A stretch of 64,000 nt of DNA from Sinorhizobium fredii USDA 205 (lineage in GTDB: Bacteria > Pseudomonadota > Alphaproteobacteria > Rhizobiales > Rhizobiaceae), in contig NZ_AUTC01000140.1 of the NCBI RefSeq assembly GCF_001461695.1, forward strand, positions 1 to 64,000, in the 5' to 3' direction. This document shows, in pieces, positions 54,775-63,139 of this stretch. A program made the translations under genes and the position numbers. Within the stretch, counting starts at the first letter, position 1. Each line of letters opens with the position of its first letter. Under the pieces are notes generated by a model. That model had not been told where the DNA came from, made no database searches, and saw only the letters and a program-made list of their open reading frames with translations.

Positions 54775-55824
54775 ATGGCTGGCAACAACCGGAAGAACGA
54801 ATTGCGGGCGCTGTTCATGGGCGGTGCACCAGCCGCCGCGCCGCAGGCGAGCGAAGAGCCGGGCGAGTTGACACCTGTCAACGCCCAACCCGCCGCGCCC
54901 CGCGCGGCATCCGGCGCCGTCAAGGCCATGGGCCTTTCGCTCGGCAGCATCACCCGCGAAGCGGAAGAGGCAAGAACACTCCGGGAAGCGCTGAGCCAGG
55001 GTGAGCGCGTCGTCGCCCTCGATCCGGCGCTTGTCGAAGCCTCCTTCATCGAGGACCGTCTGACCGATGGCGAAGGCGACGATCCGGATTTTCTCGCCCT
55101 CGTCGAAAGCATCCGCGACAACGGCCAGCAATCGCCGATCCTCGTCCGCTCGCATCCGGAGAAACAGGGGTACTACCAGACCGCCTATGGCCACCGTCGC
55201 TTGAAGGCGGTGCGCCGGCTTGAGCTGCAGGTCAAGGCGATCGTCCGGCCGTTGACCGACGACGAATTGGTGCTGGCCCAGGGAAAGGAAAATGCCGAGC
55301 GGCGCAACCTCTCCTTCATCGAGCGGGCGCTTTTTGCTGCCGCGCTCGCCGCCCGCGGCTTCGATCGCAAGGTGATCGGCGATGCGCTTGCCGTGCAGAA
55401 AAGCGAGCTGTCGCGCCTGTTGCAGGTTGCCGACGGCGTGCCGCACCAACTCGCCCGCGCCATCGGCCCGGCGCCGAAGGCCGGCCGCGAGCGCTGGATG
55501 GCCATCGGCACCTTGCTGGAACGCGATGAGGCGCGCGAAAAGGCGGAAGAGGAGATCGCGTCGTCACGCTTCCGCGCCGCCGATACCGACCAGCGATTCC
55601 AACTCGTCTTCAACCGGCTTTCGCGAAGCGACAAGCCAGAACCGGGGAAGTCGGAGCCGGAGGAACTGAAGGACGAGGCGGGGCGGGTCTTTGCGCGGCT
55701 GAGGCTCGATGGGAAAGCGCCAAGGATTGAATTTCTGCCCGGCACCCATCCGGCTTTCCTCAAGGAGGCTGTGTCGATGCTCGCGAAATGGCACGCGGGC
55801 TTTGTGGCGAAGCAGAAGTCGTAG
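54775..55824 (+). CDS. repB: RepB, ParB-type partition protein of the repABC family
   Basis: The 349-residue protein has the RepB N-terminus (RKNELRALFMGG, then GAVKAMGLSLGSITREAEEA, about residues 44-63), a ParB/Srx domain (SIRDNGQQSPILVR, about 113; YGHRRLKAVRRL, about 138; GKENAERRNLSFIERALFAA, about 167) and a KorB-like DNA-binding helix pair (about 190-225). It starts 3 bp after repA. A parS-like 16-mer lies inside its own coding sequence. Downstream there is only a palindromic repeat and an unrelated convergent oxidoreductase gene. Confidence 0.9.
   Translation: MAGNNRKNELRALFMGGAPAAAPQASEEPGELTPVNAQPAAPRAASGAVKAMGLSLGSITREAEEARTLREALSQGERVVALDPALVEASFIEDRLTDGEGDDPDFLALVESIRDNGQQSPILVRSHPEKQGYYQTAYGHRRLKAVRRLELQVKAIVRPLTDDELVLAQGKENAERRNLSFIERALFAAALAARGFDRKVIGDALAVQKSELSRLLQVADGVPHQLARAIGPAPKAGRERWMAIGTLLERDEAREKAEEEIASSRFRAADTDQRFQLVFNRLSRSDKPEPGKSEPEELKDEAGRVFARLRLDGKAPRIEFLPGTHPAFLKEAVSMLAKWHAGFVAKQKS
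54867..54882. promoter_or_regulatory. parS-like site GTTGACACCTGTCAAC within repB
   Basis: The 16-mer is palindromic except for its two central bases and has the GTT-N10-AAC frame of repABC centromere sites. It has CC rather than the usual GC at the centre. It could be the binding site of this RepB. Confidence 0.55.
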
Positions 55825-55851
55825 CTATCGACCGCTGAGCCTCTGATCGCC

Positions 55852-56032
55852 CCTCACCCCAGCCCTCTCCCCGCAAGCGGGGCGAGGGGACAGTGTCGCC
55901 GTTTGCCGCTTCCAGGCGTTTGTAGGATCTGTCCATCTATGACAGCGGCATCGTTGGGGCGAGACGGTGCCGCGAGTCCCCTTCGCCCCGCCTGCGGGGA
56001 GAAGGTGGCCGGCAGGCCGGATGAGGGGGAAT
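55852..56032. repeat. Intergenic palindromic repeat pair
   Basis: CCCCAGCCCTCTCCCCGCAA with GCGGGGCGAGGGG (55857-55889) and CTTCGCCCCGCCTGCGGGGA...GGCCGGCAGGCCGGATGAGG (55981-56030) form an inverted pair between repB and the convergent Gfo/Idh gene. Its right module shares the GGCCGGCAGGCC core with the RIME-like elements at 3495 and 32953. Confidence 0.65.
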
Positions 56033-56046
56033 TTGCGCTATGCCTC

Positions 56047-57210
56047 TCACTCGTAATCCACCCACACCCCGCCGGCATCGGCCGAGCGAACGCAATTTTC
56101 GACCCAGCGGACACCCTCCAACCCGGCCTCGATACCGGGGAAAACCAGTTCCTCGATGCCAGCAGGTGCCAGCCCGCGGTTGCCGTTGATCGCGAGAGCG
56201 AAGCGGCGGTAGAGGTTGGCCCAGGCCTCGAACAGGCCTTCCGGATGGCCGCCGCCGATGCGGTCGTCGAGCCGCGCTTCCGGATAGAGGTAATCCATGC
56301 CGCGCTCGAGGATGCGGATGGGCTCGCCCTGGATTTCGTAGGAGAGCTGGTTCGGCCGCTCGTCCCACCACTCGATGCTCGCCTTCGAGCCGACGATGCG
56401 GACCTTCTGGCCGTGCATCGAGCCGGCATTGACGGCGCTGGACCAGACATTGGCGATGGCGCCGTTGTCGTATTCCATTAGCGTCACCGCGTTGTCCTCA
56501 AGGGGCGCGCGGCTCTTGACGAAGCTCTGGCGCACGCACATCAGCCGCTTGATCTTCAGATGAGGCAGGATGACCTCGGAAATATAGAGCGGGTGCGTGC
56601 CGACATCGCCGAGCACATAGCTCGGGCCGGCGAATTTGGGGTCGACCCGCCAGCGCGTCGACGGGTTCTGCTCCTCGACCGCAGCGCTGTGGAAGCCGTG
56701 GGCGAATTGCAGGTTGACGACGCGGATCTCGCCGAGGTCGCCGTTCTTCACCATGGCGCGGGCCTGCTCGATCATCTGGTGTCCGGCATAGCCGTACGTG
56801 ACACCGACGATCAGCCCGCGTGTTTGCGCGAGTGCCTTCAGTTCCTTCGCTTCCGCGACCGTGAAGCAGAGCGGCTTTTCGCAGACGACGTGCAGGCCAT
56901 GTTCGAGCGCCGCCTTGCAGATCGAAAAATGCGTGTTGTTGGGCGTGGCAATCGAGACCGTCTCGATGCCGTCGCCGCGCTTCGCCTCCTCGGCGAACAT
57001 CGTCTGGTAATCCGGATAGCTGCGTGCTTCGTCGAGTCCCAGATCGACACCGAAGGCGCGGCCGCGTACCGGATCGATGTCGAAGGCGCCGGCGACGAGT
57101 TCGAAAGTATCGTCGCGGAGCGCTGCCGAGCGGTGGATGTAACCGATCTGGCTGCCGCGTCCGCCGCCGACCATGCCCCAGCGGATCGGCTGTCTCTTCT
57201 TCACTGACAT
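56047..57210 (-). CDS. Gfo/Idh/MocA-family oxidoreductase
   Basis: The 387-residue protein has an N-terminal Rossmann motif (GMVGGGRGSQIG, about residues 12-23), the signature VVCEKPLCFTVAEA (about 107) and the C-terminal domain with GDVGTHPLYISE (about 195), whose His is the usual catalytic acid/base. It belongs to a minus-strand unit with two xylose-isomerase-like proteins, the combination seen in inositol-like and other cyclic or keto-sugar pathways. AGGAG precedes the ATG. The substrate cannot be deduced. Confidence 0.82.
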   Translation of the reverse strand: MSVKKRQPIRWGMVGGGRGSQIGYIHRSAALRDDTFELVAGAFDIDPVRGRAFGVDLGLDEARSYPDYQTMFAEEAKRGDGIETVSIATPNNTHFSICKAALEHGLHVVCEKPLCFTVAEAKELKALAQTRGLIVGVTYGYAGHQMIEQARAMVKNGDLGEIRVVNLQFAHGFHSAAVEEQNPSTRWRVDPKFAGPSYVLGDVGTHPLYISEVILPHLKIKRLMCVRQSFVKSRAPLEDNAVTLMEYDNGAIANVWSSAVNAGSMHGQKVRIVGSKASIEWWDERPNQLSYEIQGEPIRILERGMDYLYPEARLDDRIGGGHPEGLFEAWANLYRRFALAINGNRGLAPAGIEELVFPGIEAGLEGVRWVENCVRSADAGGVWVDYE

Positions 57211-57280
57211 TGTCGTGCTCCTGAATGTTTGGTCGAGTTGCGGTCTAGATTTTGCTTTTTCCGATGGTGCCTCGTTTCAT

Positions 57281-57308
57281 CCCCCCCTGCCCGGCAGGGC
57301 AGAGGGGG
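57281..57308. repeat. Short RIME-type half element
   Basis: CCCCCCCTGCCCGGCAGGGC followed by AGAGGGGGG is a single palindrome between two genes of the same operon. A comparable orphan half module (GATGGCCGGCAGGCCAGAGG) is at 23571-23590, between apnL and the GntR gene. Confidence 0.55.
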
Positions 57309-57324
57309 GTGCGACAGGCACCAA

Positions 57325-58248
57325 CTAAAACCCGACCGAGCGCAGATAGTCGCGGCTTTCCTTCACATCGGCGAGGCTGCCGGCGGCGCTCAAGGGGTCG
57401 CGCTCCTGCTCGACGGTGATGAAGCCGTGATAGCCGATCTCCTCGAGGGCGCGCTTGACGGCCGGATAGTCGATGACCCCGTGGCCGATCGGGCACATGA
57501 CGCCTTGCGCACAGGCTTCGAAAAAGCGGATCTTCTCGCCGAGCACGCGGCGGAAGACCTGCTCGTCTATGTCCTTGAAGTGGACGTAGTCGAGCCGGTC
57601 GGCATATGTCTTCAGCGTCTCGACGGGGTTCATCCCGGCGTAATGGGTGTGGCCGGTGTCGATGCAGAAGCCGGCGAGCTCCGCCGGCACGTCGCTCGCG
57701 ATCCGCTCGATCTCGTCGGCGAACTCGATATAGCCGCCGGCATGCGGATGGATGACGGCACGCACGCCATATTTGCGGCTCGCAAGTTCGGCGATCGCCT
57801 TGATATTGGCGACCATGCCGTTCCACGCCTCGTCCGAGAGGCGCGGCGCCCGGTCGGAATGGCCGGCGGCATAATCACGCTCGTCGTGGCCCCAGTCCAT
57901 GACCGTCAGATAGGGCGTCTTGAAGCGCTGGCCCGGCACCTGCTCCGGTTGCGGCAGCCGGGTGATGACGGCGCAGATTTCGTCCGTCTGGCGCAGGAGA
58001 CTGGCCCGGTTTGCCGGCGAAACGAGGTCGTCGAAGATCGTACCGGCGACGATGAAGAGCTTGCGGTCCTGAAGCGCCTTCGCGACGCGCTCTGACTCGA
58101 GCGGTACATAGCCATAGGGGCCGAGTTCCATGCCGCCATAGCCGGCGGCGGCCGCCTCGTCGAAGACCCGCTCCCAGGCGGGCAGGTTCGGATTCTTGAC
58201 GTCGTCCACGCCCCAGCAGCAGGGGGCCGTCGTAATGGTGATGGTCAC
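57325..58248 (-). CDS. Xylose-isomerase-like TIM-barrel protein (IolE-like)
   Basis: The 307-residue protein has the AP-endonuclease-2-type TIM barrel. Probable metal ligands are in VIHPHAGGYIE (about residue 164), CIDTGHTHYAG (about 193), VHFKDIDEQV (about 218) and a late Glu in TVEQERDP (about 282). Relatives include inosose dehydratase and hydroxypyruvate isomerase. It lies 30 bp after the related barrel gene and upstream of the Gfo/Idh gene. A dehydratase or epimerase step is inferred. Confidence 0.75.
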   Translation of the reverse strand: MTITITTAPCCWGVDDVKNPNLPAWERVFDEAAAAGYGGMELGPYGYVPLESERVAKALQDRKLFIVAGTIFDDLVSPANRASLLRQTDEICAVITRLPQPEQVPGQRFKTPYLTVMDWGHDERDYAAGHSDRAPRLSDEAWNGMVANIKAIAELASRKYGVRAVIHPHAGGYIEFADEIERIASDVPAELAGFCIDTGHTHYAGMNPVETLKTYADRLDYVHFKDIDEQVFRRVLGEKIRFFEACAQGVMCPIGHGVIDYPAVKRALEEIGYHGFITVEQERDPLSAAGSLADVKESRDYLRSVGF

Positions 58249-58278
58249 GGATGTTGTCCTATTTAGGTAAGCTATGGC

Positions 58279-59193
58279 TTACGCACTTTTGCCCGGCCAG
58301 TATTTGTCCACGTATTTCTGGATTTCAGATCGCATGAAGCGGCCGGAATCGTCCGCACGATCCTCCCAGCCGAAGACGCAGGCGGTGATGATGCCATCGA
58401 AGCCGACCTCGGCGAGCGAGGAGAAGAAGACGTCCCAGTTGATCTCGCCCTGGTACATATCCATGTGCTGGTGGATCGTCACTTTGGCGCCGGGCGGGTT
58501 GATGATGTAGCGCAGCCCGGATGAGGCCTTGTGGTTATAGGTGTCGGCGACATGGACATGGGCGATCAGCGGGCCGGCGTCGCGGATCATCTTCGCCATG
58601 TCGTCGCCGAAATAGAAGGTGTGCGGGGCGCAATAGAGGAACTTGACGTTCTTCGAGCCGATCGTCTTCAGCATGTCGATTGCCGGATGCAGCGTCTCGC
58701 ACCAGTCCTCCGGATGGGGCTCCATGTTGAGCGTCACGCCTTCCTTTTCGAAGACCGGCACCAGCTCTTCCATCGAGCGCCACCAGGCCGCCTCGCTGTG
58801 CTCGTGGGTGTGCATGCCGCCGCAGCAGTTGGAGCGATGGCTGCGGTCCGGTGAGGGGCCGCGGCCGAATTCGGAGTTCATCGTGTCGCAGCCCATCTCG
58901 GCGGCGACCTCAATCGCTTCCTTCCAATAGCGCACCGCCGCCTGACGCTCGTCCTCGTGTGGGCTCGCCCAGCGATACATCGGCAGGATCGACGCGAGCT
59001 GAACTCCGTGGTCCTTCAGCGCCGATTTGAACTCGGCGATCCGCTCCTTATGGGCACGAGGCCGCACCCACCAGGGGAGAAAGTCATCGCGGGGCGACAG
59101 CTCGATATACTGGTAGCCGAGTTCCGCGGCCTTGCGGCACAGATCATGCAGGCCGAGATGGCGGTGCATATAGGGGTCGAGTGCGATCTTCAT
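58279..59193 (-). CDS. Sugar phosphate isomerase/epimerase family TIM-barrel protein
   Basis: The 304-residue protein is a second, divergent xylose-isomerase-like barrel. Likely metal ligands are NMEPHPEDW (about residue 159), IAHVHVADTYNH (about 215) and the HQHMDMYQGEINW stretch (about 248). GGAGGAG precedes the ATG at 59193. It is the first gene of the minus-strand unit and faces the LacI gene across a 202-bp interval with a perfect palindrome. 3-oxo-isoapionate decarboxylase (OiaC) also has this fold, but nothing else here ties this gene to apiose. Confidence 0.75.
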   Translation of the reverse strand: MKIALDPYMHRHLGLHDLCRKAAELGYQYIELSPRDDFLPWWVRPRAHKERIAEFKSALKDHGVQLASILPMYRWASPHEDERQAAVRYWKEAIEVAAEMGCDTMNSEFGRGPSPDRSHRSNCCGGMHTHEHSEAAWWRSMEELVPVFEKEGVTLNMEPHPEDWCETLHPAIDMLKTIGSKNVKFLYCAPHTFYFGDDMAKMIRDAGPLIAHVHVADTYNHKASSGLRYIINPPGAKVTIHQHMDMYQGEINWDVFFSSLAEVGFDGIITACVFGWEDRADDSGRFMRSEIQKYVDKYWPGKSA

Positions 59194-59323
59194 GGTGCTC
59201 CTCCTTGGTCCCACGCTTTTGATCGGCAGCGGGGACCTTTTCCCGATCGGTCTTCGGCTTCGGTTTTCCTCCCGAACTGCGAAGCAGAATAATGCCGGGG
59301 GATACGACTATCTAAGTGTTCCT

Positions 59324-59339
59324 TGATCAAATTTGATCA
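59324..59339. promoter_or_regulatory. Operator TGATCAAATTTGATCA next to the LacI gene
   Basis: A perfect 16-bp palindrome in the divergent interval, 57 bp before the LacI-family start and 131 bp before the isomerase start. It is the obvious candidate site for the adjacent repressor. Confidence 0.7.
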
Positions 59340-59395
59340 TTGACGAGGATAGATCGGGGTGCTTCGCTGAAAGACGAATTCCGAGGAGCAGTGGA

Positions 59396-60397
59396 TTGAC
59401 GAAGGTGACCTTGAAGGACGTGGCCCGGGAGGCTGGCGTCGGCACGGCGACGGTCGAGCGCGTTGTCAACGATCGCGGCGGGGTCCGGCCGGAAACGGTA
59501 GAGAGGGTGTTCCTCGCGGTCAGAAAGCTGGACTACCGGCATAAAATGCCCGACGCGCATCGCGGGCTGATCCGGGTCGAGGTCATCCTGGTGCGGCCCG
59601 AGACGAGCTTCTACTCTCGCATGAACCAGGCCTTCGAGCGCATAGCCGCCCTGCTCGACAAGAGCGTCACCGTTCACCGCACCTTCGTGCGCGAGAACGG
59701 TCCGGTCGACTTCGCCCACTACATCGCCAATCCGGCGGTTCGCCGTTCCGCCCTGATCGTCGTGGCCCCCGACCACCCGGACGTCGTGAAAAGCCTGAGG
59801 GCGGCCGCGCGCCAGGGCACGCCGGTGGTGCAGATCATGACACGACCGGCGCCGGAGCTCCCCTATGTCGGAATCGACAACTATGCCGCGGGGCGCACGG
59901 CCGCCTACTACATGTCGAGGATGCTCTTCGGGCAGTCGGGTTCCTTCGTGGCGCTCTGCCACAGCGGCGCCTACGAGAACCACAAGGAACGCATCCGCGG
60001 CTTCTCCTCCTATCTCGCCGATCACGCCGGCGAGCACCTTTTCAGGCAGGTGATGTTCGACTATGACGACGACCTCAACTCGATGGAGCTGCTGCGCGGG
60101 GCGCTGCGCGACGATCCGGAGATCATCGGGCTCTACACGGCCGGCGGCGACAACCGTTCGGTCGCCGCGGTGCTGAAGGACCATGCATCGCGGCGCATCT
60201 TCTGGGTCGGCCACGAGCTCTCCGATCAGTCGCGTCGCGCGCTTCGCGCGGGCATCATGTCGATCGTCCTCGACCAGGCGCCGGAGATCCAGGCGCGGCG
60301 CTCGATCGACCTGACATTGCGGTCGCTGGGTCTGATCGACGTCGAGGTGAGCCCCGAACCGGTGCGGTTTCTGACGATTACGCCGGAGAACCTTTGA
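59396..60397 (+). CDS. LacI-family transcriptional regulator
   Basis: The 333-residue protein opens with the LacI helix-turn-helix (VTLKDVAREAGVGTATVERV, about residues 4-23) and hinge, followed by a periplasmic-binding-like effector domain (VEVILVRPETSFYSRM near 61, YVGIDNYAAGRTAAYYM near 156). The TTG at 59396 has GAGGAG upstream. A longer reading from 59333 would start inside the operator palindrome and extend past the normal LacI N-terminus. It probably represses the divergent isomerase/oxidoreductase genes until a sugar binds. Confidence 0.87.
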   Translation: MTKVTLKDVAREAGVGTATVERVVNDRGGVRPETVERVFLAVRKLDYRHKMPDAHRGLIRVEVILVRPETSFYSRMNQAFERIAALLDKSVTVHRTFVRENGPVDFAHYIANPAVRRSALIVVAPDHPDVVKSLRAAARQGTPVVQIMTRPAPELPYVGIDNYAAGRTAAYYMSRMLFGQSGSFVALCHSGAYENHKERIRGFSSYLADHAGEHLFRQVMFDYDDDLNSMELLRGALRDDPEIIGLYTAGGDNRSVAAVLKDHASRRIFWVGHELSDQSRRALRAGIMSIVLDQAPEIQARRSIDLTLRSLGLIDVEVSPEPVRFLTITPENL

Positions 60398-60416
60398 TCT
60401 GCGGCGTGATCTCGGC

Positions 60417-60821
60417 TCAGGCGCGGCCGGACCGGCCGTCCAGGCTGAAAGCGCCCGCACCGAAGGCGACGATCTGCAGGAACCCGCCGGTGATCGCGAG
60501 GTTCTTCATGAAATGGATCACCTGGTTCTGGTCGGCGAAATTGGTGTGGAAGCCAAGAGCCGACGCCAGGGTGAAGACTGCTAGCACCAGTGCCGCCAAG
60601 CGCGCCTGGTAGCCGAGGACGAGCAGGATGCCGCCGCCCAGTTCCACCACGAGGGCGATGGCATAGCCAACCCACGGCAGGGGCAGATTGGCTGCCGCTA
60701 TGTACCCGATCGTTCCGGCGGGATCCGCCAGTTTTTCGAAGCCGGACGAGAGGAAAATGGCGGCGAGAAGCAGGCGGCCGATGAGGGCCAGGGTGCTCTG
60801 CAGTGCAGTGTTGTCGCTCAT
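60417..60821 (-). CDS. DoxX-family membrane protein
   Basis: The 134-residue protein has four hydrophobic segments, and the family motif FLSSGFEKLADPAGT lies in the first loop (about residues 23-37). The ends of the last helix and tail (FLQIVAFGAGAFSLDGRSGRA, about 113-133) recur as a broken copy at 63313-63412. DoxX proteins are linked to redox or thiol stress, without a fixed activity. It is divergent from the MarR-GNAT gene, whose tandem operators lie between them. Confidence 0.82.
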   Translation of the reverse strand: MSDNTALQSTLALIGRLLLAAIFLSSGFEKLADPAGTIGYIAAANLPLPWVGYAIALVVELGGGILLVLGYQARLAALVLAVFTLASALGFHTNFADQNQVIHFMKNLAITGGFLQIVAFGAGAFSLDGRSGRA

Positions 60822-60942
60822 GTCGGATGCCTTTCCTTGGCGGTGATCGACGAACAGTTTACGGCGATCCGATCGTTAGTGAACTGCCGCGCACCATTTG
60901 CGCCGCTGAAGCCTTATGATTATGCCCTGAATTGACCGTATT

Positions 60943-60982
60943 GTTGACTCAGTCAACATTATATATCGTTGACTCAGTCAAC
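60943..60982. promoter_or_regulatory. Tandem MarR-type operators GTTGACTCAGTCAAC
   Basis: Two identical 15-bp palindromes (60943-60957 and 60968-60982) lie 25 bp apart immediately upstream of the MarR-GNAT start and about 120 bp from the DoxX start. Their spacing and symmetry suit two dimers on nearly one face. Autorepression is the simplest reading. Confidence 0.75.
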
Positions 60983-60997
60983 ATAAGGTCTTGCCCG

Positions 60998-61927
60998 ATG
61001 TCGCTCCACAATCATGATCAGGATGTCGCGGCGCTGCGTGCCTTCAACAGGCTCTACACGCGCCGCCTCGGCCTGCTGAATCCTCGCCTCGACAAGAGCC
61101 CATTCACGCTCACCGAAGCGCGCATCCTCTACGAACTCGCGCACCGGGCCAAACCCACGGCCGCCGAGATTACGCGGGCGCTCGGCCTCGACCGGGCGCA
61201 GCTCAGTCGAACGTTGAAGCGGTTCATCGACAAGGGATTGATCGAGACCTCTGAGCACCCGCAAGGCGGCCGTGGCCGACCGCTTTCGCTGACCAAGGCT
61301 GGACGAAATGTGTTTGCCGGGCTCGACAGGAACACGCGTGACGCAATCGGCGCTCTGCTCGACGCGCTTCCGCCGGGCAAGCGTTCAAGCCTGCTCTCCG
61401 CCGCCAAGTCCATCGGCAAGGTATTCGAAGAAAGTCCAGCTGCGGAGATCGTGCTGCGCGATCCCAGGCCGGGCGACCTCGGCTGGATCATTCATCGCCA
61501 GGCGAAACTCTATTCCGAGGAGTATGGCTGGAATGGCGACTATGAAGCGCTTGCGGCGCGCATCCTCGCCGATTTCGTCCAGTCGTTCGACAGAGCCCAT
61601 GAAGCCGCCTGGATTGCCGAGATCGACGGCCGCATCGTCGGTTCGATTTTCCTGATGCGCGGCGATAAGCCTGAGGTGGGCAAGCTCCGCCTGCTTTACG
61701 TCGAGCCGGAAGCGCGCGGGGCGGGCGTCGGAGCGATGCTCGTCGACGCCTGCATCGAGCGCGCCCGGGCGGTGGGGTACGAACGGCTGGTGTTGTGGAC
61801 GAACAGCGTCCTGGTCGCGGCCCGCCGCCTTTACGAGCGGGCCGGATTCAAATTGATCGACGAAACGCCCCACCACTCCTTCGGTCACGACCTCGTGGGA
61901 CAGACCTGGTCACTTGACATCAAGTGA
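60998..61927 (+). CDS. MarR-family regulator fused to a GNAT acetyltransferase
   Basis: The 309-residue protein has a MarR winged helix in its first half (PTAAEITRALGLDRAQLSRTL, about residues 51-71, then the wing HPQGGRGRPLSL near 87) and a GNAT domain in the second (about 155-305). The acetyl-CoA loop is in EPEARGAGVGAMLVD (about 237) and a conserved WTNS...YERAGF near 267. AAGG precedes the ATG. The order regulator-then-enzyme is a known fusion class whose substrates are mostly unknown. It probably binds the tandem palindromes upstream. Confidence 0.85.
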   Translation: MSLHNHDQDVAALRAFNRLYTRRLGLLNPRLDKSPFTLTEARILYELAHRAKPTAAEITRALGLDRAQLSRTLKRFIDKGLIETSEHPQGGRGRPLSLTKAGRNVFAGLDRNTRDAIGALLDALPPGKRSSLLSAAKSIGKVFEESPAAEIVLRDPRPGDLGWIIHRQAKLYSEEYGWNGDYEALAARILADFVQSFDRAHEAAWIAEIDGRIVGSIFLMRGDKPEVGKLRLLYVEPEARGAGVGAMLVDACIERARAVGYERLVLWTNSVLVAARRLYERAGFKLIDETPHHSFGHDLVGQTWSLDIK

Positions 61928-61984
61928 CGAAACCCCACAGGGGGATTGCGTCGCCCAAGGCGTGTGGCGGCGTGTTTCACATGG

Positions 61985-63139
61985 TCATGCCCTGGCCGGC
62001 TGAGGTTTCCGCCTGCCGATCAAGCGCCTGGCGAGCCTTTGCCCAGGCCTTTCGACCGCAAGGAAAGTCGCCCAGGCAGCCAGATAAACCAAGGGCACCA
62101 GGATGGCGGTCACCGCGGCGAAGCGCGCCGCCGGTGAGATCGTGTCGCCGAACGCGCTGATAAAATAGGCGGCAATCGGTTGCAGGAAGATGAGGTGCCA
62201 GAGATAGGCGCCGAAGGACAGTTCGCCGAGCCAGTGAAAGAACCTGTTGCCGAGGCTCGATGACACAGCGCGAAGTTTTCCGCCCAGCGCCTCGCCCGCC
62301 AGACGATGGTAAAGCAGGACGAAGAAGACGCCGACGAGCACAACCCGCATCAGCATCTTCGTCGCCGTCATGTCGCCGCCAATCGGCAGGAGGGCGAGCG
62401 CCATGGCGGCTCCGCCGTGGAGAGCAGCCTTTGGTCCGTCCGCGTGCAGGCCCAGCGCCAAGAGCATTCCGCACAGGAAGGTATGCATCTTCAAGGGCAG
62501 GAATGCCGGCATTGGAAAGTGAATCCCCAGGAGGTTCGCGGCCGAAACGATCCCGGCGGCAATGATCGCGGTGAACAGCGCGCCTTTCAGCCAGCCGGCT
62601 TTCTTGAGCAGAAGCATGATGAAGGGAAAGGCCGCATAGAACTGCATTTCGAGCCCTATGCTCCAATCCGGCAGCGGAGTCCGATAGGCGTAGTCCGGAG
62701 ACAGGCCGAAAAGAAAGCTGACATGCATCAGCCCGTTCGTCAGTCCGTTGTCGAGATAGCGTTGCGGCGATTGCGGGGTCCGGCCGAGGAAGGCGTCGAT
62801 GACCATTCTCGATTCGAACAGCCAGGCGCCGAGGATGAAGGCGATGGCAAGAAGAAGATAATAGAGCGGCGCAATCCTCAGGAACCGCCGGATCCAGAAG
62901 CTGACCCAGGTCGAGGTCAGGTCCCACGGCTCCTTGCCGGCGCGCAGCTGATAGTGGAACACCATCAGGAAGCCGGACAGCATGATGAAGAGATCGACGC
63001 CGAGATCGGGCTCCGACAGGACCGGCAGGCGCCAGCCCGTCAGCAGCAGGGCGTGGCCGATCATCACCCAGAGGGAGGCCAGCCCTCGCAGGCCATCCAG
63101 GCAATCGATTCGAGTGTTGCGGGGATCATAGTCAGCCAT
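61985..63139 (-). CDS. Acyltransferase-3 family membrane protein (OafA/YrhL-like)
   Basis: The 384-residue integral membrane protein has about ten helices. The family start is visible as RIDCLDGLRGLASLWVMIGHALL (about residues 9-31), containing the conserved RG and catalytic His, and GVDLFIMLSGFLM follows near 46. Such enzymes O-acetylate or O-acylate surface polysaccharides. AAGGACG precedes the ATG at 63139. No glycosyltransferase or export genes adjoin it, so the acceptor is unknown. Confidence 0.85.
   Translation of the reverse strand: MADYDPRNTRIDCLDGLRGLASLWVMIGHALLLTGWRLPVLSEPDLGVDLFIMLSGFLMVFHYQLRAGKEPWDLTSTWVSFWIRRFLRIAPLYYLLLAIAFILGAWLFESRMVIDAFLGRTPQSPQRYLDNGLTNGLMHVSFLFGLSPDYAYRTPLPDWSIGLEMQFYAAFPFIMLLLKKAGWLKGALFTAIIAAGIVSAANLLGIHFPMPAFLPLKMHTFLCGMLLALGLHADGPKAALHGGAAMALALLPIGGDMTATKMLMRVVLVGVFFVLLYHRLAGEALGGKLRAVSSSLGNRFFHWLGELSFGAYLWHLIFLQPIAAYFISAFGDTISPAARFAAVTAILVPLVYLAAWATFLAVERPGQRLARRLIGRRKPQPARA

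Noticed and set aside
58279..59193. 3-oxo-isoapionate decarboxylase (OiaC) belonging to the apiose pathway
   Set aside because: The fold is compatible, but the gene is 31 kb from the apiose cluster, under a different regulator and operator, and its neighbours are not apiose genes.
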